Assembly: GCF_000685075.1 (NCBI RefSeq)
Contig: NZ_BAYD01000010.1
Location: forward strand, 62,001 to 126,000
Source: Paraburkholderia oxyphila NBRC 105797
Lineage (GTDB): Bacteria > Pseudomonadota > Gammaproteobacteria > Burkholderiales > Burkholderiaceae
Length of the DNA stretch: 64,000 bases
Reading direction: 5' to 3'
The notes beneath the pieces were generated by a model, which was given only the letters and a program-made list of their open reading frames with translations, was not told the DNA's origin and did not search any database. The position numbers and the translations under genes are program-made. Below are positions 9,708 through 18,105 of this stretch, piece by piece; position 1 is the stretch's first letter, and every line of letters begins with the position of its first letter.

Positions 9708-10019
9708 TCAAACTTCAGTTTGTTCCGCCATTTCAAGGGCGTCGTCGACCTCTACGCCGAGGTAGCGAACCGTGCTCTCAAGCTTGCTATGGCCGAGCAA
9801 CGACTGCACAGCTCGAAGGTTCTTCGTGCGACGGTAAATCAACGGGGCCTTTGTGCGACGCATCGTGTGCGTGCCATACGCCGTGTCGTCGAGCCCGATG
9901 GAGGCGACCCACCGGTGGACCAGCCGCGAATACTGCCTCGTCGAGATATGTGGAGACGCATGCACACGACGCGGGGAGAGATAGTCGCCTGGCTTCAGCC
10001 GCCGAGCCCCGATAGATCT
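9708..10019 (-). pseudogene. 5'-truncated tyrosine recombinase (integrase), C-terminal half
   Basis: The minus-strand frame from about 10019 reads SIGARRLKPGDYL, then a recombinase C-terminus: STRQYSRLVHRW, the HxxR box YGTHTMRRTK, LLGHSKLEST and the Tyr-bearing RYLGVEVDDALEMAEQTEV. It closely resembles the recombinase at 27238-27954 but lacks the N-terminal half; the frame meets a stop at about 10020. The nucleophilic Tyr and the HxxR/H residues remain, but the first catalytic Arg region is gone, so it should be inactive. It lies in the same orientation as the second copy, 17.6 kb away. Confidence 0.8.
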
Positions 10020-10090
10020 TCATCTGGCGAAGCGTCGCTGTACGCGGACGCATCGTCGCGCCCATAGAGGGTTAAGCCTGATCCCCAGAA

Positions 10091-10128
10091 TGACAAAATG
10101 ATAAATTGGAGTGACAAGATGATAAATT
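10091..10128. repeat. Two direct repeats TGACAARATGATAAATT, 21-bp period
   Basis: TGACAAAATGATAAATT at 10091-10107 and TGACAAGATGATAAATT at 10112-10128 differ at one base and are spaced by two helical turns. They sit in a short AT-rich patch 80-117 bases before the first gene of the beta-keto-acid module. A tandem operator for a regulator binding one DNA face is plausible; the AraC-family regulator at 15679-16695 is the nearest candidate. They could also be the scar of the mobile element that left the integrase fragment. Confidence 0.55.
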
Positions 10129-10207
10129 CAAAAAAATCATAGTCTTTAAAGTGTTTCCAACGGATCGCCCCTGTGCGAAAGACCATCACTCACGTTGGAG
10201 ACACCCA

Positions 10208-11263
10208 ATGAATTTTCTTGACGACAGCCTTTTTCCCGAACACCAGGAAAAACTCGTGATCCAGGTGGCCCCCTACGGCCCGCAATGGCTTCCGAGCGAT
10301 TCGGACGATATTCCCGTCAGCATGGACGCGCAGATCCAGAAGGCGGTGGACTGCTACAACGCTGGCGCCACCGTGCTTCACGTCCACGTCCGTGAGGAAG
10401 ACGGGAAGGGTTCGAAACGGCTGTCGAAATTCAACGAAATGCTGGGTCTGCTGCGCGAAGCGGTGCCCAATATGGTGCTGCAGGTTGGCGGGTCGATCTC
10501 GTTCGCGCCGGAAGGCGAGGGACAGGAGGCGCAATGGCTCGATTACGATACGCGCCACATGCTCGCCGAGCTCGATCCGAAACCCGACCAGGTCACCATC
10601 ACGATCAACTCCAGCCAGATGAACATCTGCGAGCTGCTGAGCGCAGATGACGTCGCCGGTACGATCCTGGAGAAGCCGGAATATTTCAACGCCTACTCAG
10701 AAATGGTGGTCGATGCGAAGCCGTCGTTTTTCATCGAGCATCTTCGCCGCCTTCACCGTTCGGGCATCCAACCGCATTTCATGCTCGGTCACGTGCATCA
10801 GCTTGAAAGCGTCGAGCGTCTGATTCGCCGCGGCCTGTACACCGGTCCGCTGATCCTCAACTACGTCGCAATTGGCGGCGGCGCGGCAGGGCTGCATCCG
10901 GCCGACCTGATCGAATTCGCGCGCCGCACGCCCGATGGTGCGGTACTCACCATCGAGAGCGCCATGCGTGCCGTGCTGCCGATGAATGCCATTGCCATCG
11001 CGATGGGGTTGCATGTTCGCGTGGGCATCGAAGACAACCTCTGGGGCCGCAAGGGAGAGCGCATGACGTCGGTACAGCAGATCGAGCAGACGGTGCGGCT
11101 CGCGCGCGAACTGGGCCGTGACATCGCGACCGGCGCGGACGCGAAGCGCATCTACCGTATCGGCGAGTGGTACGACAGCGCCGACGAAACCATTGCGGCG
11201 CTCGGCATGGCGCCCAACCGCAAGCCGGCGCAGCGCGGCTTCACCGTGCCAGGCCACGCCTGA
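10208..11263 (+). CDS. BKACE family beta-keto acid cleavage enzyme
   Basis: 351 residues, full family length. The family (3-keto-5-aminohexanoate cleavage enzyme type, formerly DUF849) condenses a beta-keto acid with acetyl-CoA and splits it to acetoacetate and a new acyl-CoA, using a divalent metal. Visible hallmarks are ATVLHVHVREEDG with the metal-binding HxH, TITINSSQMNICE, HFMLGHVHQLE and AVLPMNAIAIAMGLHVRVGIEDN near the C-terminus. ATG 10208 follows TTGGAG at 7 bases. It heads a five-gene same-strand run with an oxidoreductase, CMD-family protein, permease and porin, which implies catabolism of an imported hydroxy- or keto-acid. The side-chain substrate is unknown. Confidence 0.9.
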   Translation: MNFLDDSLFPEHQEKLVIQVAPYGPQWLPSDSDDIPVSMDAQIQKAVDCYNAGATVLHVHVREEDGKGSKRLSKFNEMLGLLREAVPNMVLQVGGSISFAPEGEGQEAQWLDYDTRHMLAELDPKPDQVTITINSSQMNICELLSADDVAGTILEKPEYFNAYSEMVVDAKPSFFIEHLRRLHRSGIQPHFMLGHVHQLESVERLIRRGLYTGPLILNYVAIGGGAAGLHPADLIEFARRTPDGAVLTIESAMRAVLPMNAIAIAMGLHVRVGIEDNLWGRKGERMTSVQQIEQTVRLARELGRDIATGADAKRIYRIGEWYDSADETIAALGMAPNRKPAQRGFTVPGHA

Positions 11264-11299
11264 GCCCCTTCGCGTATTGATCCTTTGCGAGTTGAAAGC

Positions 11300-12127
11300 A
11301 TGGTCATGAAATTGCGGAACAAGGTAGCGCTGGTGACGGGTGTTGGTCCTGGTCTCGGTCTTGCGTGCGCGGTGGCACTCGCGGACGAAGGCGCACATGT
11401 CGTCGTATGCGATATCGACGAGAACGCGATTGACGCGGCCCACAAGGTGGTCACGTCACGCGGCGCACAGTGCCTGGCAGTGCGATGCGATGTGTCGTCG
11501 AGCGAGGAGGTAAGCAGGCTATTCGCGCAGATCGTCGCGCGCTTCGGCACCTTGCACGTTCTCGTCAACAACGCCGCGCTCACGCCGAACCGACCGGTCG
11601 ACACCGAGCGCCGCAACAAGCTCTACGCCTACATGCAGACGCCCATGCCGCGTCAGTCGCTGGCCTTCACGAGCGAGATCAGCGACGACGAGTGGCATCG
11701 CTACTGGGGCGTCAACGTGCACGGCGTGTTCTATTGCACGCGCGAGGCGTTGAAGCTGATGGAGCCGCAACGCGACGGCAAGATCATCAACATCGCGTCG
11801 ATTGCCGGCCTGTCGACGCGCAGCGCCCATAGCCCGCACTACTGCGCGACGAAGGGTGCGGTGATCGCCTTCACGCGCTCGGTGGCGTTCGAGGTTGCGG
11901 GCGCCAACATCTTCGTGAATGCCATGGCGCCCGGCGGCGTCGCCACGCCGGCCTTCAACGACTATCTCGACAGGATAGGCGAGGACGGCCGCAACCGGCT
12001 GTGGCAGAACTGTCCGCTGGGTCGTTTCGGCACAGTCGAGGAGTACGCGTCCACCGTCGTATATCTTGCGGGCGAACACTATCTGGTCGGTCAGATCATC
12101 AGCCCCGATGGCGGCTCGGTGATCTGA
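11300..12127 (+). CDS. Short-chain dehydrogenase/reductase
   Basis: About 275 residues with a classical SDR Rossmann fold: cofactor loop TGVGPGLGLA, acidic residue after beta-2 (VVCDIDENA, favouring NAD+), NNAA, Ser in NIASIAG and the catalytic pair YCATKG. A roughly 30-residue insertion (LTPNRPVDTERRNKLYAYMQ onward) separates NNAA from the helix-4 region and may shape the substrate pocket. The start is uncertain: ATG 11300 and ATG 11306 are both possible and neither has a strong ribosome site. It lies 36 bases after the BKACE gene, so I infer that it oxidises a beta-hydroxy acid to the keto acid that BKACE cleaves. Confidence 0.9.
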   Translation: MVMKLRNKVALVTGVGPGLGLACAVALADEGAHVVVCDIDENAIDAAHKVVTSRGAQCLAVRCDVSSSEEVSRLFAQIVARFGTLHVLVNNAALTPNRPVDTERRNKLYAYMQTPMPRQSLAFTSEISDDEWHRYWGVNVHGVFYCTREALKLMEPQRDGKIINIASIAGLSTRSAHSPHYCATKGAVIAFTRSVAFEVAGANIFVNAMAPGGVATPAFNDYLDRIGEDGRNRLWQNCPLGRFGTVEEYASTVVYLAGEHYLVGQIISPDGGSVI

Positions 12128-12154
12128 ACCTGTCATCACTCTACCCGACACGTT

Positions 12155-12907
12155 ATGGAAAAGTCACAAGGCACGCCTCACTACGATGCGATGCGTGCGG
12201 CGGCCCTCGCCGATGCGGCGCTCGATCCGCTCGCGCAGTGGGACCCCGCATGGATCGAATCATTCATGGCATTGAGCGTGGACACGCAGACGAACGATGT
12301 GCTGGACCCGAAGCTCGTCGCGTTGATCCGTCTTAACATCGACGTCACGGCCACGCACCTGTATGCGCCCGGTGTGCGCCGGCATGTGCGCGCCGCGTTG
12401 AAGCTCGGCGTGACGCGCGCGCAGATCCTCGAGGTGTTCAAGCTCGCGAGCGTGGTGGGGATCCACGCCTGCGCGCTCGGCGTACCGATTCTCGAAGACG
12501 AACTGGCCCTCGCGGGCTTGCCCGACGAACCCGCTCCGCTCGCCTATACGCCGGTGTGCGACAGGGTACGCGAGAGCGGCATGTTCAATCCGCTCTGGGA
12601 AACGATCTATCGTTGGGACCCGCAGTATCTGGAGAAATTTCTGGCGATGGGTCTTGGCCTGTGGCGGGACAACATTCTTCCGCCGCTGTGGATCGAATTG
12701 CTCTGCGTTGCGGGCGACGCGGCGATCACCCATCTCTATTCGCATGGCACGCAGCGGCACATCAAGGCTGCGCTGGAACTGGGCGCCACGCGCGGGCAGA
12801 TTCTCGAAGTGCTGAAGATCGTGAGCCTGCAGGGTATCGAGGCCTGTGAGCTTGCCGTGCCGTTGCTCGAGGCCGAATGCCTGGAGCACGCGCACACAAA
12901 GCGCTGA
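12155..12907 (+). CDS. Carboxymuconolactone decarboxylase (CMD)-family protein, two tandem domains
   Basis: 250 residues made of two similar halves. The first has TATHLYAPGVRRHVRAALKL and RAQILEVFKLASVVGIHAC; the second has AITHLYSHGTQRHIKAALEL and RGQILEVLKIVSLQGIEAC. Both fit the CMD all-helical fold. The AhpD-type CxxC redox pair is absent, so peroxidase activity is unlikely; a decarboxylase, lactone-handling or isomerase role is more plausible but not shown. It starts 27 bases after the SDR gene and is clearly co-transcribed. The internal duplication replaces the usual dimer of single domains. Confidence 0.8.
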   Translation: MEKSQGTPHYDAMRAAALADAALDPLAQWDPAWIESFMALSVDTQTNDVLDPKLVALIRLNIDVTATHLYAPGVRRHVRAALKLGVTRAQILEVFKLASVVGIHACALGVPILEDELALAGLPDEPAPLAYTPVCDRVRESGMFNPLWETIYRWDPQYLEKFLAMGLGLWRDNILPPLWIELLCVAGDAAITHLYSHGTQRHIKAALELGATRGQILEVLKIVSLQGIEACELAVPLLEAECLEHAHTKR

Positions 12908-13017
12908 TCTTTTGAAGGGACCGTGCCTCCCGCGCGACACGTCGGCAAGAACGGGCGTGCGGGACTTCAATCCTCGCGGCGCAGTGCCGTCGTCCCATTG
13001 CTGTAGTCGGAGAAATC

Positions 13018-14352
13018 ATGAGTCAAGCGGCCATCGAGGCCGAGGCCGCGAACGAGTCGGTCTCGTCGGAAGAATCACGACTGGCGTATCGAAAGATCGC
13101 ATGGCGCCTGTTGCCCTTCCTGTTCCTCGCTTATGCGGTCAACTCAATCGACCGCATCAACATCTCGTTCGCAAAGCTGCGCATGGCGCAGGACCTCGCC
13201 CTTGGCGATGCCGCCTACGCAATCGGCACTACTGCCTTCTTCGTGGGTTACATCCTGTTCGAGATTCCTGGCAACCTGTACATGCAGCGTGTCGGCGCGC
13301 GCGCCACGCTCACGCGCATCATGGTCATGTGGGGCATCGTCACGATGCTGACCTGTTTCGTCTCCACGCCGACGCAGCTTTACGTATCGCGCTTCGCGCT
13401 CGGCATCGCCGAGGCGGGCTTCTTTCCGGGCGTGATTCTCTACCTGAGCTACTGGTTTCCGTCGTGGAAGCGAGGCCGGGTCACGTCCATCTTCTTCATG
13501 GCGGGCTTTGTCGCGGGCATGGTGAGCGGGCCGATCGCGGGCCTCATCATGACGAGGCTCGACGGCTGGCACATGTTCAAGGGCTGGCAGGCGCTCTTTC
13601 TCCTCGAAGGCATTCCTGCCGTCCTGCTGGGCGCGCTCGCATGGTTCTGGCTCGACGATCAGCCCGCTCACGTGAACTGGCTCAATGAGCGCCAAAAGAC
13701 CATCGTGATTGCCAATCTTCAAAACGACGAAGTGCACGATGCGCCGCGCGGCCCTTCGCTGCGCACGGTGATTCGCGATGTTCGCGCGTGGTTGCCGGGC
13801 ATCGTGTTCTTCACGATCTACTCGGGCACCAACACCGTGGCGTACTGGATGCCTTCTCTGCTGCAAGGCGCAGGCCTGCACGACATGCATCGCATCGGCC
13901 TCGTATCGAGTGCGCCGTATGGGATCGGCGCGCTCGCGATGTACCTGATCGGCCGCAGTTCCGATCGCTGGCTGGAACGCCGCTGGCACCTTGCGGTGAC
14001 GATGTTCGCGGCGGCGCTCGGCTTTCTCCTCATGCATCTGCTGAGTGCGCATCTCGTGCTGTCGATGATCTGCATGGCGCTTGGCGCAGGCGCGTGCCTC
14101 GCGGCGGTTCCCGTTTTCTGGACGATCCCTCCAGCGTATTTCAGCACCCGCCTGGCGGCGGCCGGAATCGCACTCGTGAGCAGCGTGGGCTCGTTTGCGG
14201 CGCTGGTGAGCCCGATGGCTGTGGGCGCGATCCGCGCGTCCACGGGCAGCCTTTATTTCGCATTTGACCTCATCGGCGCGATGTTGATCGTCGGCGCAGT
14301 CGTCGTGCTGGCCGGTATTCCGGCGAGCGCACTGCGTGAGCGCCGCAGGTAG
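13018..14352 (+). CDS. MFS transporter, anion:cation symporter (ACS) type
   Basis: 444 residues with 12 predicted membrane helices and a long central loop (residues ~210-245). The N-terminal AYAVNSIDRINISFAKLRM, FEIPGNLYMQRVGAR and SRFALGIAEAGFFPGVILYL are classical for the ACS/phthalate-tartrate permease group, which imports organic acid anions with protons. GGAG 6 bases before ATG 13018 supports the start. It is the fourth gene of the BKACE operon and is the likely inner-membrane importer of that pathway's substrate. The permease at 48648 belongs to the same group. Confidence 0.92.
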   Translation: MSQAAIEAEAANESVSSEESRLAYRKIAWRLLPFLFLAYAVNSIDRINISFAKLRMAQDLALGDAAYAIGTTAFFVGYILFEIPGNLYMQRVGARATLTRIMVMWGIVTMLTCFVSTPTQLYVSRFALGIAEAGFFPGVILYLSYWFPSWKRGRVTSIFFMAGFVAGMVSGPIAGLIMTRLDGWHMFKGWQALFLLEGIPAVLLGALAWFWLDDQPAHVNWLNERQKTIVIANLQNDEVHDAPRGPSLRTVIRDVRAWLPGIVFFTIYSGTNTVAYWMPSLLQGAGLHDMHRIGLVSSAPYGIGALAMYLIGRSSDRWLERRWHLAVTMFAAALGFLLMHLLSAHLVLSMICMALGAGACLAAVPVFWTIPPAYFSTRLAAAGIALVSSVGSFAALVSPMAVGAIRASTGSLYFAFDLIGAMLIVGAVVVLAGIPASALRERRR

Positions 14353-14394
14353 GTCTTCGCACACCGCGTCTTCAACTCCTCAGCGACGACTCCA

Positions 14395-14413
14395 TGCGCC
14401 CTCGTCGGGCGCA
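14395..14413 (+). terminator. Hairpin between permease and porin genes
   Basis: TGCGCCC-TCGTC-GGGCGCA forms a perfect 7-bp stem with a 5-base loop, followed by a second small GGCGC/GCGCC hairpin. There is no U-tract, so it is more likely an mRNA-processing or partial-attenuation element that gives the porin its own expression level than a strong terminator. Confidence 0.4.
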
Positions 14414-14509
14414 GGGGCGCTGCTGCGCCGCAGTAAGCCGACGCGAAATGCCGAACGACGTGGATCACCGATTCAAACGCAGTGGCATCACCATAACAAA
14501 GGAGACGAC

Positions 14510-15634
14510 ATGAAAAAGCAGTTGATGATCGCGATGACGGCAGCGACGTGCGCAGCCGCAGCCCAAGCCCAATCGTCAGTCACGTTGTACGGCGCGATCG
14601 ACGGGGGACTGCTTTACCAGAGCACCTCGGCAGCCTCGTTCAGCCCGGCGGCGAAGAATCAAGGCGCGATCTGGCGTTACAAGGACGCCGGCATTTATTC
14701 GAGCATCTGGGGCATGCAGGGCGTGGAGGATATCGGGGGAGGCTACAAGGTCAACTTCAAGCTTCAGGGCGTGTTCGATTCCGGCACCGGCAAACTGGGG
14801 CTCTCGGACACGGCGGGCGTGCCGGGCTTCTTCAACCAGATCGCGAGCGTGGGGGTGAGCGGCCCGTTCGGCTCCCTCACGGCGGGCCGCCAGATCGTGC
14901 CGATGATCTACGCGATGGCGGACACGGATGTTCGTGCCTCGCAGTATTTCGGCAGCATACTCGGCGCATGGCTCGGCCTGAACACCGCGGCGGGGTGGCC
15001 TGGCACGAGCACGAACGGCCCGATTGGCGCGCTGTACGATTCCAATGCGCTCGTCTATCGTTCGCCCGCATTTCACGGCGTCACGGCCGAGCTGGAATAT
15101 GCGCCGGGTGGAGTCGCCGGGCAGTTGCAGGGCAACACGCGCGAGTCCGCTGTGCTGAAATACTCGGGCTACGGGCTCAAGCTTGCCGCGGTCTACTACA
15201 ACGGGCACGATACCAATCCGGGCGCCAACTCCGTACCAACGGGCTTGAACAATAACCGCTATTGGTATTTTGGCGCGCTCTATACGGTCCACGACTTCTC
15301 GATTTCCGGCTCGTATAGCAATGGGTCCAATCCCGCCCATCGCAACATGGTCAATCTTGACCTCTATTCGCTGGGTCTGGGCTATCGCTTCACGCCTGCT
15401 TTCCGGATCACGAGCGGCGCTTACTACATCACGGACAAGAATCACTCGACGAACAACTCGCTCGAATTGGCTGCCGGCGCCGAATACAGCCTTTCGAAGC
15501 AGACGCTGGTCTATGCGCAGGTGGGCTGGGTCAACAATCACGGCGACATGACGCAGACCATCACCTACGGTCAGCCCGTCGCGCCCGGGAACGGGACCAC
15601 GGCCGTCATGATGGGCATGCGTCACAACTTCTGA
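14510..15634 (+). CDS. Gram-negative trimeric porin (Burkholderia OmpC/Omp32 type)
   Basis: 374 residues. The signal peptide MKKQLMIAMTAATCAAAAQA ends at AQA-QS, followed by the typical mature start SSVTLYGAIDGGLLYQ. The body is rich in alternating aromatic/polar strands and contains SVGVSGPFGSLTAGRQ; it ends in VMMGMRHNF with the C-terminal Phe needed for BAM insertion. AAAGGAG precedes ATG 14510. It would form a 16-strand outer-membrane channel. Its place at the end of the BKACE operon suggests a dedicated outer-membrane entry for the same acid taken up by the upstream permease. Confidence 0.95.
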   Translation: MKKQLMIAMTAATCAAAAQAQSSVTLYGAIDGGLLYQSTSAASFSPAAKNQGAIWRYKDAGIYSSIWGMQGVEDIGGGYKVNFKLQGVFDSGTGKLGLSDTAGVPGFFNQIASVGVSGPFGSLTAGRQIVPMIYAMADTDVRASQYFGSILGAWLGLNTAAGWPGTSTNGPIGALYDSNALVYRSPAFHGVTAELEYAPGGVAGQLQGNTRESAVLKYSGYGLKLAAVYYNGHDTNPGANSVPTGLNNNRYWYFGALYTVHDFSISGSYSNGSNPAHRNMVNLDLYSLGLGYRFTPAFRITSGAYYITDKNHSTNNSLELAAGAEYSLSKQTLVYAQVGWVNNHGDMTQTITYGQPVAPGNGTTAVMMGMRHNF

Positions 15635-15653
15635 TCGTTCGATAGCGCACCTC

Positions 15654-15693
15654 CACGCCGCGCGAGGACATTCACAGGTCATCGCGCGGCGTG
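15654..15693. terminator. 12-bp perfect inverted repeat between convergent genes
   Basis: CACGCCGCGCGA (15654-15665) is the exact reverse complement of TCGCGCGGCGTG (15682-15693), with a 16-base spacer. It sits between the porin stop and the AraC stop and overlaps the last codons of the AraC gene. Position and symmetry fit a bidirectional terminator, although no T-tract follows. Confidence 0.6.
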
Positions 15694-16695
15694 TGGCCGC
15701 TTGCGCCAGTGACTCGGCGTCTCGCCGTGCCAGCGTTTGAATGCACGCGTGAAGTTGCTCTGGCTATCGTAGCCCAGCCGCATCGCGACATCGGCGATCG
15801 GCAGGTCGGTTTGCGCGAGCAATTGATCCGCGTGATTGCGCCTCACGTCCTCGATCAACATCTCGTAGCTCGTTCCCTGTTCATCGAGACGGCGATAAAG
15901 CGTGAAGCGATGGATCGCAAAAAATTCGGCGACCTTTGTCGATGTGCAGCCGTCCGGCAAGAGCGTTTCGATGACATGACGTACACGCGAACTGAAATCA
16001 TCGGCCTGCCGCGAGCGCAACTCGGTCATATGCTGACGCAGGAAGCGACCGAGTTCCTGATCGTGACTCTTCCTCGTCTGATCGAGCAGCCCCTGCGGGA
16101 ACAGCACCTCGTATTGCGACTGACCGAACCAGACCGGAGCCTGGAAATAGCGTTCGTAGAGCGCACTCGACTTCGGCTTACGGTACGCGATTCTCACCAA
16201 GGTTGGATGCCACGAGCGGCCGAGAATCAGCTCCAGAATGCGGATATTCGCGGCAAGGTACGCGGTGAGCAGATGCTTCGCGCCCGGAATGCCACTGTCG
16301 ACAGAGAGCGAGATGCACGCATAACCGTCCTCCTCGGTCATGCGCACATGCAGCCCGCGATACCACACGCCACAGAACTCGATGAGGTTTTCCACGGCTT
16401 CGCGCACAGTGGGCGCATTGAGCACAAGAAAGCGCAGCGGCCCAATATTCCCGAGCGCAGCCTTCTGTCCAAGCAGCAGGCCGAGATGTTCGCAGCCGAT
16501 CTTTTTTGCCGCCGCTTCGAGAATCCGGCCGTGTGTCACAGTCGACAGCGGATTGAGCGGCGACGCCATCGCCTTCCGGTTCACGCCGAACGATTCGAGC
16601 AGTTGCCAGGGGTCGGTGCCGTGCTCGCGCATGACCGCTGGCAGCGAGTTGAGTGCGCCGATCGGGATGGATTTTTCCGCTGTCGGGGTTCGCAT
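15679..16695 (-). CDS. AraC family transcriptional regulator (OruR/ArgR-like sensor domain)
   Basis: 338 residues. The N-terminal ~200 residues fit the arabinose-binding-like (Arabinose_bd) sensor domain (LGLLLGQKAALGNIGPLRFL, NLIEFCGVWYRGLHVRM). The C-terminal ~100 hold two helix-turn-helix units, ending with the AraC signature IADVAMRLGYDSQSNFTRAF and the KRWHGETPSHWR tail. It converges on the BKACE-SDR-CMD-MFS-porin operon and is the obvious candidate for its substrate-responsive activator. This is inferred from position alone. Confidence 0.92.
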   Translation of the reverse strand: MRTPTAEKSIPIGALNSLPAVMREHGTDPWQLLESFGVNRKAMASPLNPLSTVTHGRILEAAAKKIGCEHLGLLLGQKAALGNIGPLRFLVLNAPTVREAVENLIEFCGVWYRGLHVRMTEEDGYACISLSVDSGIPGAKHLLTAYLAANIRILELILGRSWHPTLVRIAYRKPKSSALYERYFQAPVWFGQSQYEVLFPQGLLDQTRKSHDQELGRFLRQHMTELRSRQADDFSSRVRHVIETLLPDGCTSTKVAEFFAIHRFTLYRRLDEQGTSYEMLIEDVRRNHADQLLAQTDLPIADVAMRLGYDSQSNFTRAFKRWHGETPSHWRKRPHAAR

Positions 16696-17151
16696 TGATT
16701 CTGTCTACCAGAGACTGGCTGGAGTGGCCCGGCTCCGAGGATAAGGGATAGTCTGTACTGGATATTCTATCCTGCGACTCGGGAGACCTTGCTCACCAAT
16801 CCCGCAGACGTTCATTTGTGAATGAACAGACTTGCAGGGCAAGTGGCGTATGGATCGAATGTCGCCTCGGAGGGGTCAAGGAGACGTGCCGGCGTCAAGG
16901 CTTCGACGAGGTCCGATGACCGTTCGTGGCCGACTGCTACCCGATGCGCTCGACCGTCGCCGTCGACCCTTTTGAGCCAATCTACAGATGTTGCCAATCG
17001 TCTCCTTTCCTGTCGTACCCGTGAATTCGCCGTCGGCCAGTGGTTGATCGGTCCCGTCCAGTCCCGAAGTCCCATATTCGACCGGTCTTGCGGCGCCAGG
17101 CGGGACGCCGTGCCATACTTTCAGTTCGTCTCTACCCGCAACGCCACGTTG
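16696..17151. other. Divergent intergenic region, no gene seen
   Basis: 456 bases between the divergent AraC and nudC genes. The nudC frame stays open back to 16822, but that stretch (Ser/Arg-rich, no family similarity) does not look coding. Both promoters must lie here; I could not assign -35/-10 boxes with confidence. Confidence 0.4.
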
Positions 17152-18105
17152 ATGATGACTGCATCTTCCGCATCCATCGGTTTTAACTGCAACCCGCTCG
17201 ATCGTCGCTCCGAAAAGCGCGACGATCACGCCTTCATCGAGTCTCTCCGCGGCGCCCCGTCCGCGCGCTTTCTCGTGTTCGAAGCCGATATCCCCTTGCT
17301 CAAACGCGGCAGTGAGCACGACGCGTGGTTTCTGGCCAGCGAAGCGACCACCTTTGGCGAACCGCTTCACAGCGTCTTCCTCGGGCAGGAGAGCGATGGC
17401 AGCGGACGTTTCGCGCTCGGGTTCAAGCTCGGCCTCCAACTGGCGGACCCATCGCCAGGGACGGTCCACCATCGGGTCGACCTGCGCTCGATCGCCCTGC
17501 AAGGCCTCGTCTCTCCCGCGGTCCTGGGCGTGCTGGGCCAGGCGAAGTCGATGCTCGACTGGCATCGCCGCCACGCCTTCTGCGCCAACTGCGGCTCAAT
17601 GAGCCGCGCCGCGGCGGCAGGCTGGCAGCGAATTTGCGATGCCTGTGGCGCCCGCCACTTTCCGCGGGTCGACCCGGTCGTGATCATGCTGGGAATTGAC
17701 GGCGAACGGTGCCTGCTCGGACGTCAACCGCAATTCGCCCCTGGGATGTACTCGGCGCTTGCGGGCTTCGTCGAGCCGGGCGAGACGGTGGAAGACGCGG
17801 TACGCCGCGAGGTGCTCGAGGAAACTCGCGTGAAATGCACACAGGTTGTCTACTTCGCGTCGCAACCGTGGCCGTTTCCTTCGTCGCTAATGATCGGCTG
17901 CTTCACTCAGGCGAGCGATACGGAAATCGTCGTCGATACCGCGGAACTCGAAGACGCGCGCTGGTTCTCCCGCTCCGAAGTTGCGGCGATGCTCGCGGGC
18001 ACGCATACGAGCGGACTTTCCGCGCCCAAGCCATTCGCCATCGCCCATCATTTGCTGCAGGCGTATGTTGCGCAGGGCCCCGCAATATTGCGTAGCCGAT
18101 TGTAG
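17152..18105 (+). CDS. nudC: NADH pyrophosphatase (NAD-capped RNA hydrolase)
   Basis: About 317 residues. A four-Cys zinc ribbon (CANCGS then CDACGARHFPR) precedes the Nudix box, GFVEPGETVEDAVRREVLEE. After that comes the NudC-specific SQPWPFPSSLMIG motif that selects NAD(H). The enzyme cleaves NADH to NMNH and AMP, and in E. coli also removes NAD caps from RNA. The Nudix box continues TRVK where most have S/T-G-I/V, a minor deviation. Two adjacent ATGs (17152, 17155) are possible starts and neither has a clear ribosome site. Housekeeping gene with no functional link to its neighbours. Confidence 0.93.
   Translation: MMTASSASIGFNCNPLDRRSEKRDDHAFIESLRGAPSARFLVFEADIPLLKRGSEHDAWFLASEATTFGEPLHSVFLGQESDGSGRFALGFKLGLQLADPSPGTVHHRVDLRSIALQGLVSPAVLGVLGQAKSMLDWHRRHAFCANCGSMSRAAAAGWQRICDACGARHFPRVDPVVIMLGIDGERCLLGRQPQFAPGMYSALAGFVEPGETVEDAVRREVLEETRVKCTQVVYFASQPWPFPSSLMIGCFTQASDTEIVVDTAELEDARWFSRSEVAAMLAGTHTSGLSAPKPFAIAHHLLQAYVAQGPAILRSRL

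Noticed and set aside
9565..10090. tRNA or att site next to the recombinase fragment
   Set aside because: No cloverleaf-capable sequence or matching direct repeat found by eye beside either recombinase copy.
14576..15682. 368-codon antisense frame over the porin
   Set aside because: Shadow of the porin gene, no signal peptide or family motifs.
16822..17151. N-terminal extension of nudC
   Set aside because: Open frame but Ser/Arg-rich and unlike NudC N-termini; ATG 17152 fits the family length.
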